From Paracoccus binzhouensis (GTDB taxonomy: Bacteria; Pseudomonadota; Alphaproteobacteria; Rhodobacterales; Rhodobacteraceae), in assembly GCF_016446475.1 (NCBI RefSeq), contig NZ_JAEHFP010000004.1:1-64000 (forward strand): 64,000 bases of DNA, read 5' to 3'. Both the position numbers and the translations under genes were made by a program. Shown here in pieces: positions 54,367-64,000 of the stretch (positions are counted from its first letter, which is position 1; the number at the start of each line of letters is the position of its first letter). The notes below the pieces were generated by a model. It saw nothing but the letters and a program-made list of their open reading frames with translations. It had not been told where the DNA came from and made no database searches.

Positions 54367-55310
54367 TCATGTTCGCCTGAGGGCCAGCAGAGCGGCGAAG
54401 GAGGCAACCCCGATCCCGGCCGTCAGCCAGATCGCCGAGAGGCCCCATGTGGTCAGCGGGGCACCGAAGATCAGGGGCGCCGCTGCTTGCAGGATGCGGG
54501 CGGGCGCATTCAGCCAGCCGATCCGCCGCCCGTATCCCGCCGACCCGAACAACGCCAGCGGCAGAGTGCCCTTGGCTATCGTGAGGATCCCGTTCCCCGC
54601 CCCATGCAGGAGCGCGAAGGCATAGGCCGCGGGACCTCCGAAGCTCACCAGCGCCACCGCGGCGACGGGATGCGCCGCTGCCGCCACGCGGGTCGAGACG
54701 AGCGGGTGGAACCAGCGCAGCAGGCCGAACTCCAGCACCCGCGCTGCGACCTGCGCCGGGCCGATCAACGCTCCTGCCGCGATGGCGACAGCCGTGCTGG
54801 CCCCGGCGGCCTGCAGAAGGCCTGGCAGATGCGCGGCCATGGCGGTCGAGTTGAACCAGGTCGCGGCAAAGACGAAGGCCAGCAGCACAGCGCAAGGCGG
54901 GATGGAGGAGGGCCGTCCTCGACCGGCGTCGCCACTCCGGCTGCCGTCTTGGTGCCTTTCGGCAGCCACGCGTTCAGCGGCAACGCCACTGCCAGATGGA
55001 TCAGCGCCCAGCCGAGGCAGGCTTCGCGCCAGCCCCATGTCGCCAGCATCAGCCCCGAAAGCGGCCAGCCGACCGTGCTCGCGATCCCGGCGATGAGGGT
55101 AATGCCGGTGATCGGACCTCGCGCGTCCTTGCCATAGATCCCGGCCAGCGTTGCGAACCCTGTCTCGTAGAGCCCTATGCCCATGCCGAGCCCGATCACG
55201 GCCCAGCCGGCGAACAGAACCAGGGGCGTCGCAGCCAGCGCGAGCAGCCCGAGCCCCGCTGCGAAGACAAGGTTCGCCGCCTTGAAGGGCGAGAGGTGAT
55301 TGGCCCGACC
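54367..55310 (-). pseudogene. Decayed MFS transporter beside the ars operon
   Basis: Two open frames share one MFS protein: SPFKAANLVFAAGLGLLA to GVATPVEDGPPPS (right part), then IPPCAVLLAFVFAATWFNST to the end at 54367 in a different frame. The shift lies near 54900. The N-terminal one or two membrane segments are also missing, the coding similarity starting abruptly at about 55310 next to an IS66 fragment. MFS exporters are common companions of arsH, so an arsenical efflux role once is plausible. Confidence 0.75.
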
Positions 55311-55321
55311 GGCTCGATCCG

Positions 55322-55387
55322 GGTGTCGGCGAGCCAAGCGTTGAGATCGGCTCCGCTGAGCTTGGCCGTTTCGATCAGGGTGTAGGG
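55322..55387 (-). mobile_element. IS66 transposase (TnpC) C-terminal fragment
   Basis: The minus-strand frame reads YTLIETAKLSGADLNAWLAD, which closely matches the conserved C-terminal region of IS66 TnpC. Only about 22 codons remain and the frame then runs into the MFS sequence, so this is a scar of an IS66 insertion and deletion that removed the start of the MFS gene. Confidence 0.65.
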
Positions 55388-55483
55388 CGGAAAGATGGAG
55401 AAACCAGCAGCCGTCAAGCATCTCTGCATAGGGTCACGCCGTCGCGCTTACCCCCAAACGATCTCGACCGAAGCTGAAGGTGA

Positions 55484-57238
55484 TTATCCCGCCCGCACAT
55501 AGCTGCCGGGTGCCGGCTCGATCGGTTTCAGCGCTCCGCTACCAGGCACATAGGCCGGAACCTTCTTGCCCTTGCTGTGGCTTTCGATCCACTCCGCCCA
55601 GTTCGGCCACCACGACCCCTGATGCGCCTCGGCCTTGGTCAGCCAGTCCTGCGGATCGGCCGGATAGGCAGCCGCGCTGGTCCAGAACCCGTATTTCGGC
55701 CGTTTTGCCGGCGGGTTGATCACCCCCGCGATATGCCCCGATCCGCCCAGAACAAAGGTCGTGTCACCGCCCAGCAAGCCGGTCGTCGGATAGATCGAGT
55801 TCCAGGGCGCGATGTGATCCTCTTTCGTCGCAAAGACATAGAAGGGAATATCGATCTTGCCGATGTCGATGGGCAGGCCGTCCATGGTCAGGTGCCCGGC
55901 CTTGCGCAAGCCGTTCTCGATATAGATCTTTTCCAGATACCACAGCAGCATGGCCGCCGGCAGGCGGGTGCTGTCGCCGTTCCAGAACAGCAGATCGAAG
56001 GCGGGCGGCTTGCGGCCCATCAGGTAATTCATCACGTGGAAGGACCAGATCAGGTCATTTTCCCGGATCATCGAGAACATGTCCTGCAGATGGTGGTTTT
56101 CCAGATAGCCCTTTTCGGCCATGTGTTCGCGCAGAACCTGCAGCCGGTCGCGGTCGATGAAAACGCCGATCTCGCCCACATCGGTGAAATCGACCATCGT
56201 GGCCAGCGTCGTCGCGGTCTTGACCCGCTTGTCGCCCTTGGCCGCCATATAGGCCAGCGTCGCCGTCACCAGAATCCCGCCGATGCAGAAGCCGAGAATG
56301 TCGAACTCGTCCTCGCCGGTCGCATCGGTGATCGCGTCCAGCGCGTTCAGCGGGCCAAGGCGCATGTAATCCTCGAAGCTCAGCGCCGCGTGCTGCTTGG
56401 TCGGGTTGACCCATGAAATCAGGAAAACGCTGTGGCCCTGCTCCAGCATATAGCGGACAAGGCTGTTTTCGGGCTTCATGTCGAAGATATAGTATTTGTT
56501 GATCCAGGGCGGCACGAACAGCAGCGGGCGCTTGAACTGGGTCTTGGTCATCGGTTCGTAGTGGATCAACTGGATCAATTCGTTCTGATAGATCACCTGC
56601 CCCGGCGTCGTGGCCAGATCGCGCCCGACCTCGAAGGCCTCGCGGTCGGTCATGTTGATGTCCAGCCGCCCGTCGCCGCGTTCCAGATCGTCCAGAAGGT
56701 TGCGGAACCCGTCCAGCAGGCTGCGGCCATCGGTTTCAAGGAAACGCTCACGCGCGGCGGGGTTCAACGCCAGATAATTGCTGGGCGACAGCGCGCTGAG
56801 CAACTGCCGGGTATAGAACCGCACGCGCAGGCTGTCCTTGTCACCCTTGGGCAGGGTCTCGATCAGGCGGTCGGCGGCGCCTTCGATGGCCAGATGCACG
56901 TCGCGCAGGCCACGGCTGACCGGATCGCTGGTCCAGCGGCCATCGCGGAAGCGGCGGTCCTTGCTGTCCTCGCCCTCGCCCGTCCATGCGCCTGCCCAGG
57001 CCTTGGCGCTGTTGGACCACAGATCGATCTGGAACTGCGCCAGCGCAAACGGGTTCTGCGCCAGCTTCATCCCCACGCGAGCATAGGCCTGCGCCACGGT
57101 CCCCGAATCCAGCACCGAGAATTCATTGCCCGTCGCTTTGGCCAGGGCACTGGCGCTGCTGCGCTGCGCAAGCTCCTGCGCCCGTTGCATCAGGCTGGCA
57201 AATTCTGCGGTCTGTTCGGCAATTTTGCTTCGGTCCAT
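55484..57238 (-). CDS. phaC: Class I polyhydroxyalkanoate synthase PhaC
   Basis: A 584-aa PHA synthase. LGFCIGGILVTATLAYMA holds the lipase-box Cys; PFYVFATKEDHIAPW gives the catalytic Asp and GGSGHIAGVINPP the His. The N-terminal domain (LWSNSAKAWAGAW) is typical of class I. It polymerises 3-hydroxyacyl-CoA. The start at 57238 has AAGGAG 8 nt upstream. It lies 83 nt after lutC in the same direction, with a phasin-like gene further upstream. Confidence 0.94.
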   Translation of the reverse strand: MDRSKIAEQTAEFASLMQRAQELAQRSSASALAKATGNEFSVLDSGTVAQAYARVGMKLAQNPFALAQFQIDLWSNSAKAWAGAWTGEGEDSKDRRFRDGRWTSDPVSRGLRDVHLAIEGAADRLIETLPKGDKDSLRVRFYTRQLLSALSPSNYLALNPAARERFLETDGRSLLDGFRNLLDDLERGDGRLDINMTDREAFEVGRDLATTPGQVIYQNELIQLIHYEPMTKTQFKRPLLFVPPWINKYYIFDMKPENSLVRYMLEQGHSVFLISWVNPTKQHAALSFEDYMRLGPLNALDAITDATGEDEFDILGFCIGGILVTATLAYMAAKGDKRVKTATTLATMVDFTDVGEIGVFIDRDRLQVLREHMAEKGYLENHHLQDMFSMIRENDLIWSFHVMNYLMGRKPPAFDLLFWNGDSTRLPAAMLLWYLEKIYIENGLRKAGHLTMDGLPIDIGKIDIPFYVFATKEDHIAPWNSIYPTTGLLGGDTTFVLGGSGHIAGVINPPAKRPKYGFWTSAAAYPADPQDWLTKAEAHQGSWWPNWAEWIESHSKGKKVPAYVPGSGALKPIEPAPGSYVRAG

Positions 57239-57321
57239 TCCGGGTCTCCTTGGGGGTAGACAGGACGACCGGCTCTGCTGGCAACGGCCGGCGGTGGTGG
57301 GGACTGGCAACCGGCAGGTTG

Positions 57322-57969
57322 TCAGTCTGTGCTTGCAACAAGGATCACATGCAGGAAGCCCGGCCCATGCGCCCCGCGCACATAGCTCCCCTCGATATCG
57401 GTCGTGCCGCTGGGTCCGGTGATCAGGATCGCGTTGCGCGGATGGGGCCGATCGGCCAGCTGCGCAGCATAGTCCTCGAGATGGGACAGGATATCGGATT
57501 CCTGCAGCACCACGATATGATGGAGGGGCAGGAAAGACAGCAGGATCGGCGTATCGGCACCCGAATGCACGATCAAGGACCCGCTTTCGGCGATACCCCA
57601 AAGCGCCTTTCCGAGCGCTGCCGGCTGGTCCGGGGCAAGAGTGGTGCCGGTGTCGAGGCCCGTCCAGTCGAGTGCGGTCAGCGCCGGCGTCGGTTCCACG
57701 GCCAGGGACAGTGACAGTCCGTGTCCCGACAGATAGCGCCGCACAGCGTCGGGAACGGCTTCCATGCCGCCAACGCGGTCAATCGTCGTGCCGATCGACT
57801 CAGCCTTCAGGATGAAGGCATCGAACAGCCCCTCAGCGACCAGTCGGGGGCGGCTGGTGTCGGGATCGGCCAGCAGGGCCTTGGCCTCGGCGGAGATGGC
57901 GTCGGGCGCCGGGCGTTCCTGTGGCAGCGCTACGCGGATCGCATCCAGTATCCGGTCGCGGGCGGTCAT
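57322..57969 (-). CDS. lutC: LutC, lactate utilisation protein C
   Basis: A 215-aa LutC/YkgG-family protein (DUF162), with GIAESGSLIVHSGADTP and ITGPSGTTDIEGSYVRGAHG as family features. It forms the L-lactate oxidising complex with LutA and LutB. It overlaps lutB by 4 nt; the longer open frame upstream is a shadow. Confidence 0.92.
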   Translation of the reverse strand: MTARDRILDAIRVALPQERPAPDAISAEAKALLADPDTSRPRLVAEGLFDAFILKAESIGTTIDRVGGMEAVPDAVRRYLSGHGLSLSLAVEPTPALTALDWTGLDTGTTLAPDQPAALGKALWGIAESGSLIVHSGADTPILLSFLPLHHIVVLQESDILSHLEDYAAQLADRPHPRNAILITGPSGTTDIEGSYVRGAHGPGFLHVILVASTD

Positions 57970-59399
57970 GGGCGGCCCCCTTTCTTCGCCTGTTCGGCGC
58001 GATACTGCTCCATGAAGGTGCGACCCTTGGGTCGCGGCATGTCGCGGTGTGCCGTCCAGCCCCCGGCGAGCGGCAGGCGCGAAATCCAGCCCGCCTTGCC
58101 GAACATCCGGATTGCGCGTACCCCGGTCCGGCTGGCCAATCGGTAAAGCGCGGGGCGCTTCGCCAGCATGGCCCAGAGGCTGATGCCGACGCGCAAGGCA
58201 CCCGGTTCGAGTTTCTCGCGCCAGCTGCGGATGCGCCAGGCGCGCAGAAGCGTGGGCAGCGGGATGCCAACCGGGCAGACCTCGGCACAGCGGCCGTTCA
58301 TCGTGCAGGCATTGGGCAGATCGCGTGACCCGGCCAACCCGTCCAGCACCGGCGTCAGGACCGAGCCCATGGGGCCGGGATAGGTGCCGCCATATGCGTG
58401 ACCGCCGATCTGGCGATAGACGACGCAATGGTTCATGCAGGCGCCGCAGCGGATGCAGCGCAGCATCTCGCGGAATTCGTCTGCCAGCATCCTCGTTCGG
58501 CCATTATCGACCAGAACGATATGCATCTCTTCCGGCCCGTCGGCATCGCCCGGACGCTTCGGCCCGCAGTGGAAGGTGGTGTATTGCGTCAGCTCACCGC
58601 CCGTGGCCGAGCGCACAAGAAGCCGCAGCAGGGCAAAGGCATGGACTGTGGAGGGCACGATCTTCTCGATTCCCGCTGTCACGATATGGATGCGGGGCGG
58701 CGTGGTGGTCAGTTCGGCATTGCCTTCGTTGGTCACAGTGCAGGTGGCGCCGGTATCGGCCACGAGGAAGTTTGCTCCAGAAATGCCAATGTCGGCCGAC
58801 AGGAACTTCGTGCGCAACTCGCGCCGCGCACTTTGCACCATGGTCGCCGGGTCTTCGGCGGCGGGCGGTGGACGATGGCCGGTCTTGAACAGTTCGGCCA
58901 CCTGTTCGCGGGTGCGGTGCATGGCGGGCCAGACGATATGCGACGGTTTTTCGCCGGCCAACTGGATAATGTGTTCGGCGAGATCGGTCTCGACCCGCTC
59001 GATTCCGGCATCCGCCAAAGCATGCGGCAGGCCGATCTCCTCGCCCAGCATGGATTTCGACCGGGTGACCAGCTTTGCCTTCGCCTCCAGACAGATGCGG
59101 GTGACGATGGCGCGTGCCCCGGCGTCATCAACCGCCCAGTGCACCTTGGCCCCCGATGCGGTGGCGTTGCGTTCGAACTGTTCCAAATAATGGTCCAGAT
59201 GGGCGATCACATGATCCTTGATCGCCTTGCCGCGGGCGCGCGCCGCCTCGAACTCTGGGAAGGCCGCGACCGCCGCGGCACGCTTGCGCTCGGCATTGCC
59301 TGTGGTGCGGTCAATCGCGATCTTCAGCGTCTTGTCGGCGAGAGCCGCCGTGGCGCGATCCTTGAAAGGCGCCTGGGCGCCTGCGTGGGCTCCGCTCAT
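57966..59399 (-). CDS. lutB: LutB, iron-sulphur subunit of lactate oxidation
   Basis: A 477-aa LutB. The LUD domain fills the first 300 residues (ISGANFLVADTGATCTVTNE) and two 4Fe-4S clusters follow in CIRCGACMNHC and CTMNGRCAEVCPVGIP. It oxidises L-lactate to pyruvate with LutA/C. It starts 3 nt after lutA. Confidence 0.93.
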   Translation of the reverse strand: MSGAHAGAQAPFKDRATAALADKTLKIAIDRTTGNAERKRAAAVAAFPEFEAARARGKAIKDHVIAHLDHYLEQFERNATASGAKVHWAVDDAGARAIVTRICLEAKAKLVTRSKSMLGEEIGLPHALADAGIERVETDLAEHIIQLAGEKPSHIVWPAMHRTREQVAELFKTGHRPPPAAEDPATMVQSARRELRTKFLSADIGISGANFLVADTGATCTVTNEGNAELTTTPPRIHIVTAGIEKIVPSTVHAFALLRLLVRSATGGELTQYTTFHCGPKRPGDADGPEEMHIVLVDNGRTRMLADEFREMLRCIRCGACMNHCVVYRQIGGHAYGGTYPGPMGSVLTPVLDGLAGSRDLPNACTMNGRCAEVCPVGIPLPTLLRAWRIRSWREKLEPGALRVGISLWAMLAKRPALYRLASRTGVRAIRMFGKAGWISRLPLAGGWTAHRDMPRPKGRTFMEQYRAEQAKKGGRP

Positions 59400-59402
59400 C
59401 CT

Positions 59403-60170
59403 TCAGCCCTCCTCGCCGATGGCCGGACCGTCGGCGCGGCCGGCCAGGACCTCGATGGTGTGGAAACAGCGCGTCTTCGCGCCGCGGCGGTGGAGCTTGC
59501 CGGCCATGTTCATCAGACAGCCGAGGTCTCCGGCCAGAAGGATATCTGCCCCGGTGCGCTCGATGGCTTCGGCCTTTTCGGTGACGATCGCATTGGAAAT
59601 GTCGGAATACTTGACGCAGAAGGTGCCGCCGAAACCGCAGCAGACGTCGTTGCCTTCCAGCCCCCGCATCTCAAGGCCCTCGACGTCGGCCAGAAGCGCA
59701 CGGGGCTGCGCGGCGATGCCCAGTTCGCGCAGACCCGCGCAACTGTCATGGTAGGTGGCCGTCGCCGCAAGGCGACGGCCTTTTGGCCGAAAACCCATCA
59801 TATCAACCAGGAAACCCGTGATCTCGTGTGTCTTGGCGGCCAGGGTCCGGGCGCGGGGCGCCCAGACCGGATCGTTCGCCAGCAGCTCCGGATAGCCGTG
59901 CACGATCGTCCCCGCGCAGGATCCCGAGGGCAGGACGACATAGTCGAACCCCTCGAAAGCCGCGATGGTCTGCCGTGCCAGCGCTGCGGCATCCTTTTCG
60001 TCCCCGCTGTTCAAGGCAGGCTGCCCGCAACAGGTCTGCGCCTCCGGCACTTCCACCCGGCATCCGGCCTCTTCGAGCAATTGAAGGGCCGAGAACCCGA
60101 TACCGGGACGGATGGCATCCACGAGACAGGTCACGAAAAGGCCGACACGAGGGTTTGGCTGTCCAGACAT
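59403..60170 (-). CDS. lutA: LutA, CCG-domain subunit of lactate oxidation
   Basis: A 255-aa protein with two CCG (Fe-S/heterodisulfide-reductase-like) motifs, QTCCGQPALNSG and DVCCGFGGTFCVKY. First gene of lutABC, 7 nt after the lldP stop, so permease and enzyme are co-transcribed. Confidence 0.93.
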   Translation of the reverse strand: MSGQPNPRVGLFVTCLVDAIRPGIGFSALQLLEEAGCRVEVPEAQTCCGQPALNSGDEKDAAALARQTIAAFEGFDYVVLPSGSCAGTIVHGYPELLANDPVWAPRARTLAAKTHEITGFLVDMMGFRPKGRRLAATATYHDSCAGLRELGIAAQPRALLADVEGLEMRGLEGNDVCCGFGGTFCVKYSDISNAIVTEKAEAIERTGADILLAGDLGCLMNMAGKLHRRGAKTRCFHTIEVLAGRADGPAIGEEG

Positions 60171-60177
60171 GGCGACC

Positions 60178-61947
60178 TCAGCGTGTTTGGGTGGCGGAAA
60201 CAGCCCCGCGATTGCGCGACATCAGGAACAGCACGGCGGCCGGCCAGATCAGCACGGCGATCCACCACAGGTTCGGCCCGCCCGCCAGGATAGCAAGACC
60301 AAGAAAGCCGCCCTGGACGATATAATAGAACATCGGGATCAGGGTCATGCGGATGATTTCGCCCTCGCGGTCCACAAGCCCCACCGTGGCCGAGGCTGCC
60401 ACCACGTTGTGCACGCAGATCATATTGCCTGCCGCACCGCCGATGGCCTGCAGCGCAACAACCAATCCGGCCCCGGCCGCGCCCAGACCGATCTGTTCAG
60501 CGGTCGAGAACTGGAACAACGAGAACATCATGTTCGAAATCGTGTTCGATCCGGCGACGAAGGCGCCCATCGACCCGATCAGTGGCGCGAACATCGGCCA
60601 GGCACTGCCGACCACGGCCGAGACGCTTTCGGCGAGCACGATCGGCATCGACGCCATCGTGTCCGAGGCAGAGTTGATGAACACCTGCACCATCGGCACC
60701 GCCAACAGCAGTGCCGGGGCCGCCGCGATCATTGTCGATCCCGACGTACGCAATGCCTTGCCGTAATCGGCCGGACGCATTCGATGGAACAGGAAGGTGA
60801 ACAGCGAAGCGAGGATCAGCACCGTTCCAGGCAGATACAGCCATTGCACGCGGGCATTGATGCCCGACCCGAACAGATCATCGAAGGCCATGGTCCGTTC
60901 CGGGGCGGTCAGCCAGGCCTTGAAATCGGGAATCGTGCGCGTCGCGACCAGCAGAAGAACCACGAATATGTAGGGCGCCCAGGCCTTGAGCAACGACATC
61001 ACCTCAAGCCCGGCACGGTGATCCTCCAGATCGTCCAGCTTGCCGACCCATTTTCCGTCCCACTGTTCGCGGGGCGGGAAGTCGAAGGACTCCTTCGGGA
61101 TCAGGAAGCCGGCCCGTGCGGCGGGAACGACGATCAGCAGCCCGATGATGCCGCCCACCAGGGACGGAAATTCCGGGCCAAGCAGGCTGGCAATGATCCA
61201 GTAGGGAACGGTGAAGGCAAGCCCGGCGAACAGCGCGAATTTCCAGATGCGGAACCCTTCGGCGAAGGACCGCCGGGAACCGAAGAACCGCGTCATCATG
61301 CCGATCATGATCAACGGGATCAGAAAGCCGATCAGGCCATGCAGCGTGGCAACCTTGACAGCAATCTCGACCAGATAGTCAGCGAAGGCCATCGGTGCGA
61401 TGGTCTGTTCGACAATCGCCTGACCCGAAAGCCCGGTATTGACACCGACAAGAATCGGCGTGCCGACTGCCCCGAATGACACAGGCGTGGACTGGATGAT
61501 CAGCGTTACCAGCACCGCCGCCATGGCCGGAAAGCCGATGGCAACCAGCAGTGGCGCGGCGATGGCCGCGGGCGTTCCGAACCCGGACGCCCCCTCGATC
61601 AGCGATCCGAACAACCAGGCGATGATGATCGCCTGTACCCGCCGGTCAGGCGAAATGCTGGTGAACCCTGCCCGGATCGACCGGATGCCGCCGCTTTCCT
61701 CCAGCGTATAGAGCATCAGGATCGCACCGAAGATAATGTAGAGCAGGCTGACTGCGGTCACGGCACCGTTCACGGTGGCGCCAAGAATCTTGTTGAGGTC
61801 CGTGCCCCAGACCAAAAGCGAGGTCGCGGCCGTGACCAGATAGGAAACGCCCATCGAAAGCTTGGCCGAGCGTGCGAGCACCACCAAGAGCAGAAACACT
61901 GTGGCGATTGGCAGCAGGGCCATGACGAATGTGAAAACTTGGGGCAT
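60178..61947 (-). CDS. lldP: L-lactate permease
   Basis: A 589-aa LctP/LldP-family permease with more than ten membrane segments ([58 protein letters not shown]). It imports lactate for LutABC. The start at 61947 (MPQVFTFVM) has a strong GGAGGAGG upstream. Confidence 0.92.
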   Translation of the reverse strand: MPQVFTFVMALLPIATVFLLLVVLARSAKLSMGVSYLVTAATSLLVWGTDLNKILGATVNGAVTAVSLLYIIFGAILMLYTLEESGGIRSIRAGFTSISPDRRVQAIIIAWLFGSLIEGASGFGTPAAIAAPLLVAIGFPAMAAVLVTLIIQSTPVSFGAVGTPILVGVNTGLSGQAIVEQTIAPMAFADYLVEIAVKVATLHGLIGFLIPLIMIGMMTRFFGSRRSFAEGFRIWKFALFAGLAFTVPYWIIASLLGPEFPSLVGGIIGLLIVVPAARAGFLIPKESFDFPPREQWDGKWVGKLDDLEDHRAGLEVMSLLKAWAPYIFVVLLLVATRTIPDFKAWLTAPERTMAFDDLFGSGINARVQWLYLPGTVLILASLFTFLFHRMRPADYGKALRTSGSTMIAAAPALLLAVPMVQVFINSASDTMASMPIVLAESVSAVVGSAWPMFAPLIGSMGAFVAGSNTISNMMFSLFQFSTAEQIGLGAAGAGLVVALQAIGGAAGNMICVHNVVAASATVGLVDREGEIIRMTLIPMFYYIVQGGFLGLAILAGGPNLWWIAVLIWPAAVLFLMSRNRGAVSATQTR

Positions 61948-62056
61948 CTTTCCTCCTCCGAAGCGTCGGGCCAATCCGGCCCTTTGGGGGTCTGTTACAA
62001 CGCAGCCGATATTCTCGGGCTTGCCGGATCCGCGGCGCACCATGGTCTGGGTCGAA

Positions 62057-62068
62057 TGGTGATCACCA
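62057..62068. promoter_or_regulatory. Perfect palindrome upstream of lldP
   Basis: TGGTGATCACCA is a perfect 12-bp palindrome 110 bp before lldP. The TGGT...ACCA arms are of the kind bound by GntR/FadR-type regulators such as LldR, but the 4-bp spacer is longer than the usual core. No regulator gene is visible in the window. Confidence 0.35.
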
Positions 62069-62132
62069 GCAGGAGCGCGCCGATGCTCTTGTGCGCGTCG
62101 CGGTACAGGATGGGGTCACCCGACCTCGTCGC

Positions 62133-62597
62133 TCAAGCGCCGCGCAAGTCCTTGATGGCCGCATCCACCTCAACTGCAAACCGTTTCTGAGTTTCGGTCA
62201 TCGCCACCAGCGATTCCTCCGAAAGCCGCTGCATCAGCGCGAGAGCCTTGTCGGCCGCGTCCGAAAGAACCTTGATATTGTTCCCAGACGCCTCGGAGCG
62301 GACGGATGTGTCGAGCCGCTTCATGCTGTCTGTTGCGGCAGCCGTCATCTCGTCGAAAATCTGGAACTGACGCTCGATCTGCAACCGGTAGAGGGATCTT
62401 GCGTGCTCGTTGGCACTGGCCAGGGCATCCAGCCGTTTCTGCCACATCTTCAGCATTGAGGCGGGATCGAGGCCGTCAACATTCTGACGGCGGAACCAGT
62501 CCGCCATGCCCTGAGAGTTCATGAACGGAAACAGGGATGTCGGATCAAACGCCTTGAGCGCTTCATTGAAATCCATGGTGGGCTTCTTGTCGGTCAT
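62133..62597 (-). CDS. Phasin-like PHA granule protein
   Basis: A 154-aa helical protein starting MTDKKPTMDFNEALKAFDP, with MLKMWQKRLDALASANEHAR and a coiled-coil middle (IFDEMTAAATDSMKRL), like phasins that coat PHA granules. AGGAG about 7 nt upstream supports the start at 62597. Its position near phaC supports the call; a different PHA-associated coiled-coil protein is possible. Confidence 0.65.
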   Translation of the reverse strand: MTDKKPTMDFNEALKAFDPTSLFPFMNSQGMADWFRRQNVDGLDPASMLKMWQKRLDALASANEHARSLYRLQIERQFQIFDEMTAAATDSMKRLDTSVRSEASGNNIKVLSDAADKALALMQRLSEESLVAMTETQKRFAVEVDAAIKDLRGA

Positions 62598-62662
62598 TGC
62601 AGGCTCCTGTTGCTGTGCTGACGGAAGGCATCGGGCGATCAGCTGTGGCCGCCCGATCACGG

Positions 62663-64000
62663 TCAGTGACGCTTCTTCGGCGGAATCAGGTCGGTGATCG
62701 TGCCCTCGAACATTTCGGCAGCGAAGTTCACCGTCTCACTCAGGGTAGGATGCGGGTGGATGGTGTGGCCAAGGTCGACCGCATCGGCCCCCATCTCGAT
62801 TGCCAGGGCCACCTCGGCGATCAGATCGCCGGCGTTCGGGCCGACGATGGCCGCGCCGATGACGCGTTGATCGGTTTCGTCGAAGATCAGCTTGGTGATG
62901 CCCTCGGACCGGCCAATTGAAAGCGACCGTCCAGAGGCAGCCCAGGGGAAAACGCCCTTGCCGACCTTCAGTCCACTGGCCTTGGCCTGGGCTTCCGTCA
63001 CGCCGACCCAGGCAACTTCTGGGTCGGTGTAGGCGACCGAGGGAATCACGCGGGCGTCGAAGTGGCGGTTGTGCCCGGCCGCGACCTCGGCTGCGACCTT
63101 GCCTTCATGGACTGCCTTGTGCGCCAGCATCGGCTGGCCCACCACGTCGCCGATGGCGAAGATATGGGGAACATTGGTACGCTGCTGGCTGTCCACGGCG
63201 ATGAATCCGCGGTCGTCCACGGCCACGCCCGCGGCGCCGGCGTTCAGCATCTTGCCGTTGGGCCGACGCCCGACCGACACAAGGATCTTGTCGAAGCGAT
63301 CGGTGGTGGTGCCGCCCTTGTCGTCCTCGAAGGTGACGGTCAGCCCGTCCTCGTCGGCCGAGACCCCCGTGACCTTGGTCTTGAGCAGGATCTTCTCGTA
63401 TCGGGCCTCGATCCGCTTATGCAGGGGCTTGACGATGTCCTTGTCGGCGCCGGGGATGATCTGGTCCATCAGTTCCACGACCGTTACGCTGGACCCCAGC
63501 GCGTCATAGACGCAGGCCATTTCCAGCCCGATGATGCCGCCGCCCAGAACCAGAAGGCGTGCGGGCACGCCTTCCAGTTCCAGCGCGCCGGTGGAATCGA
63601 TCACGCGGTGATCGTCATGGGGAATGAACGGCAGCTTCACGGGTTCGGACCCGGCGGCGATGACGCACTGGTCGAAGCTGACCGTGGATTTCGCCCCGTC
63701 GATGTCGACCGCGATCATGTTGGGTCCGGCAAAGGTGCCAAAGCCGGTCACGACCTGAACCTTGCGGCCCTTTGCCAGACCGCTGAGACCGCCCGTCAAC
63801 TGCGTGACGACCGAGTTCTTCCAGCCGCGCAGCGCATCGAGATCCACCTCGGGCGGCGAGAAGCGCAGGCCATGATGGCCCATCTCCTCGGCTTCCGAGA
63901 TGACCTTGGCTGCGTGCAGCAGAGCCTTGGACGGAATGCAGCCGACGTTCAGGCAGACCCCACCCAGCGTTGGATAGCGTTCGATCAGCACGACCTTCTT
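62663..64000 (-). CDS. lpd: Dihydrolipoyl dehydrogenase, N-terminus outside the window
   Basis: The visible 446 or so residues begin KKVVLIERYPTLGG and include GGVCLNVGCIPSKALLHA (redox disulfide), VLGGGIIGLEMACVY (NAD site), IFAIGDVVGQPMLAHKA (FAD site) and HPHPTLSE (active-site His). It is the E3 subunit of pyruvate/2-oxoglutarate dehydrogenase. About 30 N-terminal residues with the first FAD motif are cut off at position 64000. Its place beside lldP-lut suits a pyruvate-producing pathway. Confidence 0.95.
   Translation of the reverse strand, partial: KKVVLIERYPTLGGVCLNVGCIPSKALLHAAKVISEAEEMGHHGLRFSPPEVDLDALRGWKNSVVTQLTGGLSGLAKGRKVQVVTGFGTFAGPNMIAVDIDGAKSTVSFDQCVIAAGSEPVKLPFIPHDDHRVIDSTGALELEGVPARLLVLGGGIIGLEMACVYDALGSSVTVVELMDQIIPGADKDIVKPLHKRIEARYEKILLKTKVTGVSADEDGLTVTFEDDKGGTTTDRFDKILVSVGRRPNGKMLNAGAAGVAVDDRGFIAVDSQQRTNVPHIFAIGDVVGQPMLAHKAVHEGKVAAEVAAGHNRHFDARVIPSVAYTDPEVAWVGVTEAQAKASGLKVGKGVFPWAASGRSLSIGRSEGITKLIFDETDQRVIGAAIVGPNAGDLIAEVALAIEMGADAVDLGHTIHPHPTLSETVNFAAEMFEGTITDLIPPKKRH

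Overview
The window is a 64 kb high-GC stretch that looks alphaproteobacterial, most likely from the Rhodobacterales (a Paracoccus-like organism). This is inferred from the codon bias, the class I PHA synthase, the lutABC-lldP lactate genes, and a trb/RlxS/RPA conjugative module of the type common in alphaproteobacteria. No rRNA, tRNA or CRISPR array was seen. Almost all of the window is accessory DNA.

Region 1 (1-4148): an AT-richer CD-NTase (SMODS-type) gene, a ceramidase-family membrane protein, a small recombinase-associated gene and a large serine recombinase. The 3' end of the recombinase gene carries a 51-bp-period repeat array.

Region 2 (4168-29456, all on the minus strand): a defence operon of 12 tightly packed genes. 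A WYL regulator (brxR) with a good promoter and a start-site-overlapping inverted repeat leads a complete type I BREX set: brxA, brxB, brxC, pglX, pglZ, brxL. After a 124-nt gap come five more genes, packed stop-to-start: an AddB-like PD-(D/E)XK nuclease, an AddA/UvrD-like helicase-nuclease, an unrecognised 404-aa protein, a phospholipase-D-type nuclease and a SNF2-like helicase. This five-gene helicase/nuclease module attached to BREX is the best candidate for a little-described system. Two further oddities are a BrxL whose C-terminus looks like an MIT_C/PLD-like domain rather than a Lon protease, and a low-GC block in the pglX specificity region.

Region 3 (29630-31438): divergent LysR and TetR regulators, with a pair of similar palindromes in front of tetR.

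Region 4 (31433-49941, minus strand): a conjugative module with DUF2274, trbI-G-F-L-K-J-E-D-C-B, a CopG-type protein, the TraG coupling protein, the RlxS relaxase, a lytic transglycosylase, DUF736, the TraF S26 peptidase, DUF2840, repA (RPA type) and an AlpA-like HTH gene. An RP4-like oriT candidate lies upstream of rlxS. Iteron-like repeats and a DnaA-box-like 9-mer lie inside repA. parA has collapsed to a 60-codon fusion remnant, and no tyrosine integrase is present, so the module may be a plasmid or ICE remnant.

Region 5 (50578-55387): a frameshifted IS110 transposase, the arsenic operon arsR-acr3-arsC-arsH, and a decayed MFS gene truncated next to an IS66 transposase fragment.

Region 6 (55484-64000, minus strand): metabolic genes that look like host backbone: lpd (cut by the window edge), a phasin-like gene, lldP, lutA, lutB, lutC and phaC. 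Together they suggest lactate uptake, oxidation to pyruvate, flow through a pyruvate dehydrogenase, and carbon storage as polyhydroxyalkanoate.
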